A stretch of DNA of 8,661 nucleotides from Fidelibacterota bacterium (GTDB taxonomy: Bacteria > Fidelibacterota > UBA2242 > JAFGTP01), in contig JAIPHI010000117.1 of assembly GCA_021735285.1 (NCBI GenBank), forward strand, positions 1-8,661, read 5' to 3'. The notes below the pieces were generated by a model. The model was not told where the DNA came from. It made no database searches and saw nothing but the letters and a program-made list of their open reading frames with translations. This document shows, in pieces, positions 6,331-8,661 of this stretch. Numbering within the stretch: the stretch's first letter is position 1; every line of letters starts with the position of its first letter. The translations under genes and the position numbers were made by a program.

Positions 6331-8661
6331 ATGAGAAATAAAAAGTTTATATCTAGTGTTATTATAATTTTGATAAATTGTGTGATCCTTTTTTCCCAGG
6401 GTAGATTATATGAAGGTCCTGAGGATCCTGCTGGAGATAAGACAGCGATCAGAGAAGGATATTTAAATGGTAATCGCGTCCTTTTATATTTTGACAATAA
6501 TGGTACTATTGGAGATATGGATAAAGTCAGAGGTTCAAAATGGCCTAATAGTTATGAAGGCCTCCAGATGATAGATCAGATCAATTTGATCATTGGTGCT
6601 GAAGTTTATGTTTATCAGGATTCGATCCCTATAACAAATAAGGCTGAGATAGCTTCTTTACCTGGTAGTGAAATTGATACAATATACTATATCCAGAAAA
6701 CAGGTAATATGCTACATGGCGATAAGAATTATTATGAAACCGTAGATTGGGGTTTTTATCCGGTACCAGGATATTGTAATCCTTCTCAGGATTATGCAGC
6801 TATGAGTAATAAGCCTGATTCCTGGCCTATCGAAGGTTGGCCATCAACAGGTTATGATAAAAAATGGATAGGTGAATGGAATGGCCGTTTTGGGAGAGGA
6901 GTAAAATATGCTGATCTTGAGACTTTTTGTGTATATAATGATGCTCAGGACCTTGAGTATATTATCCAAAGAAATGATCCTGAAGAGAAATTGAGAAAAA
7001 ATGTGGAACGTTATTACCCTCGACCCGGAATTAAGATAGGGACCTATCCAAGTGGGCAGGAGTATGAAGTTACAACCCAGAAGGGCTATCCCTGGGGCGG
7101 ATTAGGCTTGAGAGTTGAACAGCGAGGATATCAGTGGAATAATCCGGAAGCCAAAGATATTATATTTTTTGAATACAATATTACGAATATATCAGAATAT
7201 GATCTAATCGAGTGTGGATTCGGTTATAGAATGGACCTTGCTGTTGGAGGTGAGCATGGTCCGGATGATGATAAGGGCTATTTTAATGATGATCGCGATA
7301 TGGCTTATGCCTGGGATTGGGATGGGGTCGGAGTGGGTGGCTTTACTCCTGGTACAATTGGCCTGGCTTATTTAGAAAGTCCGGGAAAGCCCTATGATGG
7401 AATAGATAATGATGAGGATGGTTTATTAGATGAAATGCGAGATAATCCTGCTGGCGAAATCATTGGTGCCTATGATGGAATTCACGATCTTGATAAGTTT
7501 CTGGCTGCCTATGCTTTGCAAGAATCTGACCTAAAAGAGCACTATGAAGGAGATGAAGATCAGGATTGGACAGATGGTGTGGATTTAAATGAAGACGGCA
7601 ATTATTCCTATTTTGATGAAGAGAAACAAATGTGGTTTATGGACGAGGGTGAGTACGCTGGTGATGATGTGGGATTGGATGGTGTCGGCCCTTCGGACCT
7701 GAATTATGATGGTCCGGATGAAGGTGAATGTGACCATAGACCTAATTATAGAGAGGGTATTGGCTGTGAACCTAATTTTGCAATTACCGATGTAAGTGAA
7801 TCGGACATGCTGGGTTTAACTACTTTTAGAATGGATGATATTGGCCCTTATAATTCCGGAGAATTGCATGCATATAGTGATAAAAGCGTCTGGAATTATA
7901 TGTCTTCCCATCAATTTGAAGATTTCGAATTTGAAGATCCAGTTACCTTGTATTTTACTTTTGCATCGAGTGAGTTCCCCCTTTATAAAGGTCGGACTGA
8001 GAGAATTTCAATGGCGATGGTGCATGCTTACGAGAGCCTGCAGGATCTTGATTCCGATAACCATTATGCTAACAATCTATTTAATTTGAAGAAGACTGCT
8101 CAGATTATTTATGAAACTGATTATAGATTTGCTCAGCCTCCGGAAATGCCAACCCTGACTGCTAAAACGGGAGATGGAAAAGTTTATCTATCATGGGATA
8201 ATGTTGCTGATCAGAAAACACGAGAACCGTTTTTAAACAATATTAATGATTTTGAAGGTTATAAACTCTACCGCTCCACAGATAAATTAATGACAGACGC
8301 TGAAGTCATAACTGATGGTAAAGGAACACCAAAATTTAAGAAACCAATTTATCAATGTGATTTGATTGATTATAAAAAAGGTTATGCCGATTATGGAATG
8401 GTTTCCGGAACTCAGTTCTATTTAGGAGATGATACAGGGATTAAGCATTATTTTGTTGATGAAGATGTCAGCAATGGCCGCACCTATTACTATGCTCTGG
8501 TGGCCTACGACTATGGTGATCCGGATATCGTAGAAGGTGGATTATCACCGACTGAGAATAATATCGTTATTGAATTAGATGAATCGGAAGAGGTGATCAG
8601 AACTGGTAAAAATGTTCAGATCGTGACGCCGGGTACACATGCATCTGGTTATGAAGAGCCG
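6331..8661 (+). CDS. Large secreted protein with Asp-rich putative calcium loops and an FN3-like module; 3' end outside window
   Basis: Open from ATG 6331 to the window edge (777 codons, no stop), with GAGGA five bases before the start. I do not recognise a named family for the whole protein. Residues 1-22 are a signal peptide (cut likely Ser22/Gln23, mirroring the receptor). The region 25-345 is rich in Tyr, Trp, Gly and Asp. Residues 356-368 carry DGIDNDEDGLLDE, resembling thrombospondin-type-3 or similar calcium-binding repeats. Two DxNxDG loops follow: DLNEDGNYSYFD (418-429), which fits the dockerin/EF-hand loop pattern, and DLNYDG (456-461). From about 604 to 727 lies an FN3-like segment: PPEMPTLTAKTGDGKVYLSWD at the start and GRTYYYALVAYDYGD at the end, with an insertion between them. 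The window cuts off the C-terminus, so a type IX secretion tail cannot be checked. Following the receptor gene by 28 bases, it is probably co-transcribed and may be a surface or extracellular partner. It lacks a lipobox and visible SusD-like (TPR) features. Confidence 0.75.
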   Translation, partial: MRNKKFISSVIIILINCVILFSQGRLYEGPEDPAGDKTAIREGYLNGNRVLLYFDNNGTIGDMDKVRGSKWPNSYEGLQMIDQINLIIGAEVYVYQDSIPITNKAEIASLPGSEIDTIYYIQKTGNMLHGDKNYYETVDWGFYPVPGYCNPSQDYAAMSNKPDSWPIEGWPSTGYDKKWIGEWNGRFGRGVKYADLETFCVYNDAQDLEYIIQRNDPEEKLRKNVERYYPRPGIKIGTYPSGQEYEVTTQKGYPWGGLGLRVEQRGYQWNNPEAKDIIFFEYNITNISEYDLIECGFGYRMDLAVGGEHGPDDDKGYFNDDRDMAYAWDWDGVGVGGFTPGTIGLAYLESPGKPYDGIDNDEDGLLDEMRDNPAGEIIGAYDGIHDLDKFLAAYALQESDLKEHYEGDEDQDWTDGVDLNEDGNYSYFDEEKQMWFMDEGEYAGDDVGLDGVGPSDLNYDGPDEGECDHRPNYREGIGCEPNFAITDVSESDMLGLTTFRMDDIGPYNSGELHAYSDKSVWNYMSSHQFEDFEFEDPVTLYFTFASSEFPLYKGRTERISMAMVHAYESLQDLDSDNHYANNLFNLKKTAQIIYETDYRFAQPPEMPTLTAKTGDGKVYLSWDNVADQKTREPFLNNINDFEGYKLYRSTDKLMTDAEVITDGKGTPKFKKPIYQCDLIDYKKGYADYGMVSGTQFYLGDDTGIKHYFVDEDVSNGRTYYYALVAYDYGDPDIVEGGLSPTENNIVIELDESEEVIRTGKNVQIVTPGTHASGYEEP

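Noticed and set aside
7835..8089. An 84-codon open frame inside the large secreted protein gene, same strand, other frame
   Set aside because: The overlapping main frame has a signal peptide, domain features and continuous coding character; the short frame has no recognisable content.
6331..8661. SusD-like glycan-binding lipoprotein, by position after a TonB receptor
   Set aside because: The signal peptide has no lipobox and the sequence has Asp-rich calcium-type loops and an FN3-like module instead of SusD helical features.
1..8661. CRISPR arrays, tRNA or rRNA genes, insertion sequences
   Set aside because: No regularly spaced repeats, no RNA-gene signatures, and no transposase or terminal inverted repeats were seen on reading both strands.

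Overview
The window is AT-rich and carries two divergent two-gene units that together look like a small fucoside-scavenging locus. At the left edge is the tail of a thiamine-biosynthesis gene. Several traits point to a Gram-negative bacterium of the FCB group (Bacteroidetes relatives such as Marinimicrobia, Calditrichota, KSB1 or Cloacimonadota). They are an outer-membrane TonB-dependent receptor with an N-terminal carboxypeptidase-regulatory-like domain, exported proteins whose mature forms probably begin with Gln, a very large Asp/Gly/aromatic-rich secreted protein with an FN3-like module, and a lipoprotein GH29 fucosidase beside a FucP-type symporter. This placement is inferred from gene style; no rRNA or other phylogenetic marker is present.

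Layout. Bases 1-138 (+) are the last 45 codons of thiC, with its iron-sulfur cysteine motif. Only 8 bases separate it from the convergent fucosidase. Bases 147-2976 (-) are a tight two-gene operon: fucP (transcribed first), then an alpha-L-fucosidase lipoprotein 4 bases later. Bases 2977-3563 are a 587-base gene-free divergent control region. It holds a near-consensus sigma70-type promoter for the rightward genes, a strong 29-base interrupted palindrome and a 12-base AT palindrome at the expected transcription start. Bases 3564-6302 (+) encode a 912-residue TonB-dependent receptor. From 6331 (+) to the window edge runs a large secreted protein, open at its 3' end, with a signal peptide, Asp-rich putative calcium loops and an FN3-like module.

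Proposed working together (inference). The receptor would bring a ligand, possibly a fucose-containing oligosaccharide, across the outer membrane. The lipid-anchored fucosidase would release L-fucose, probably in the periplasm, and FucP would carry it across the inner membrane with protons. The large secreted protein could be a surface or extracellular partner of the receptor, but it is not recognisably SusD. No fucose isomerase, kinase or aldolase gene is in the window, so catabolism must be encoded elsewhere if it occurs. The link between the two divergent units rests on proximity and a shared control region only.
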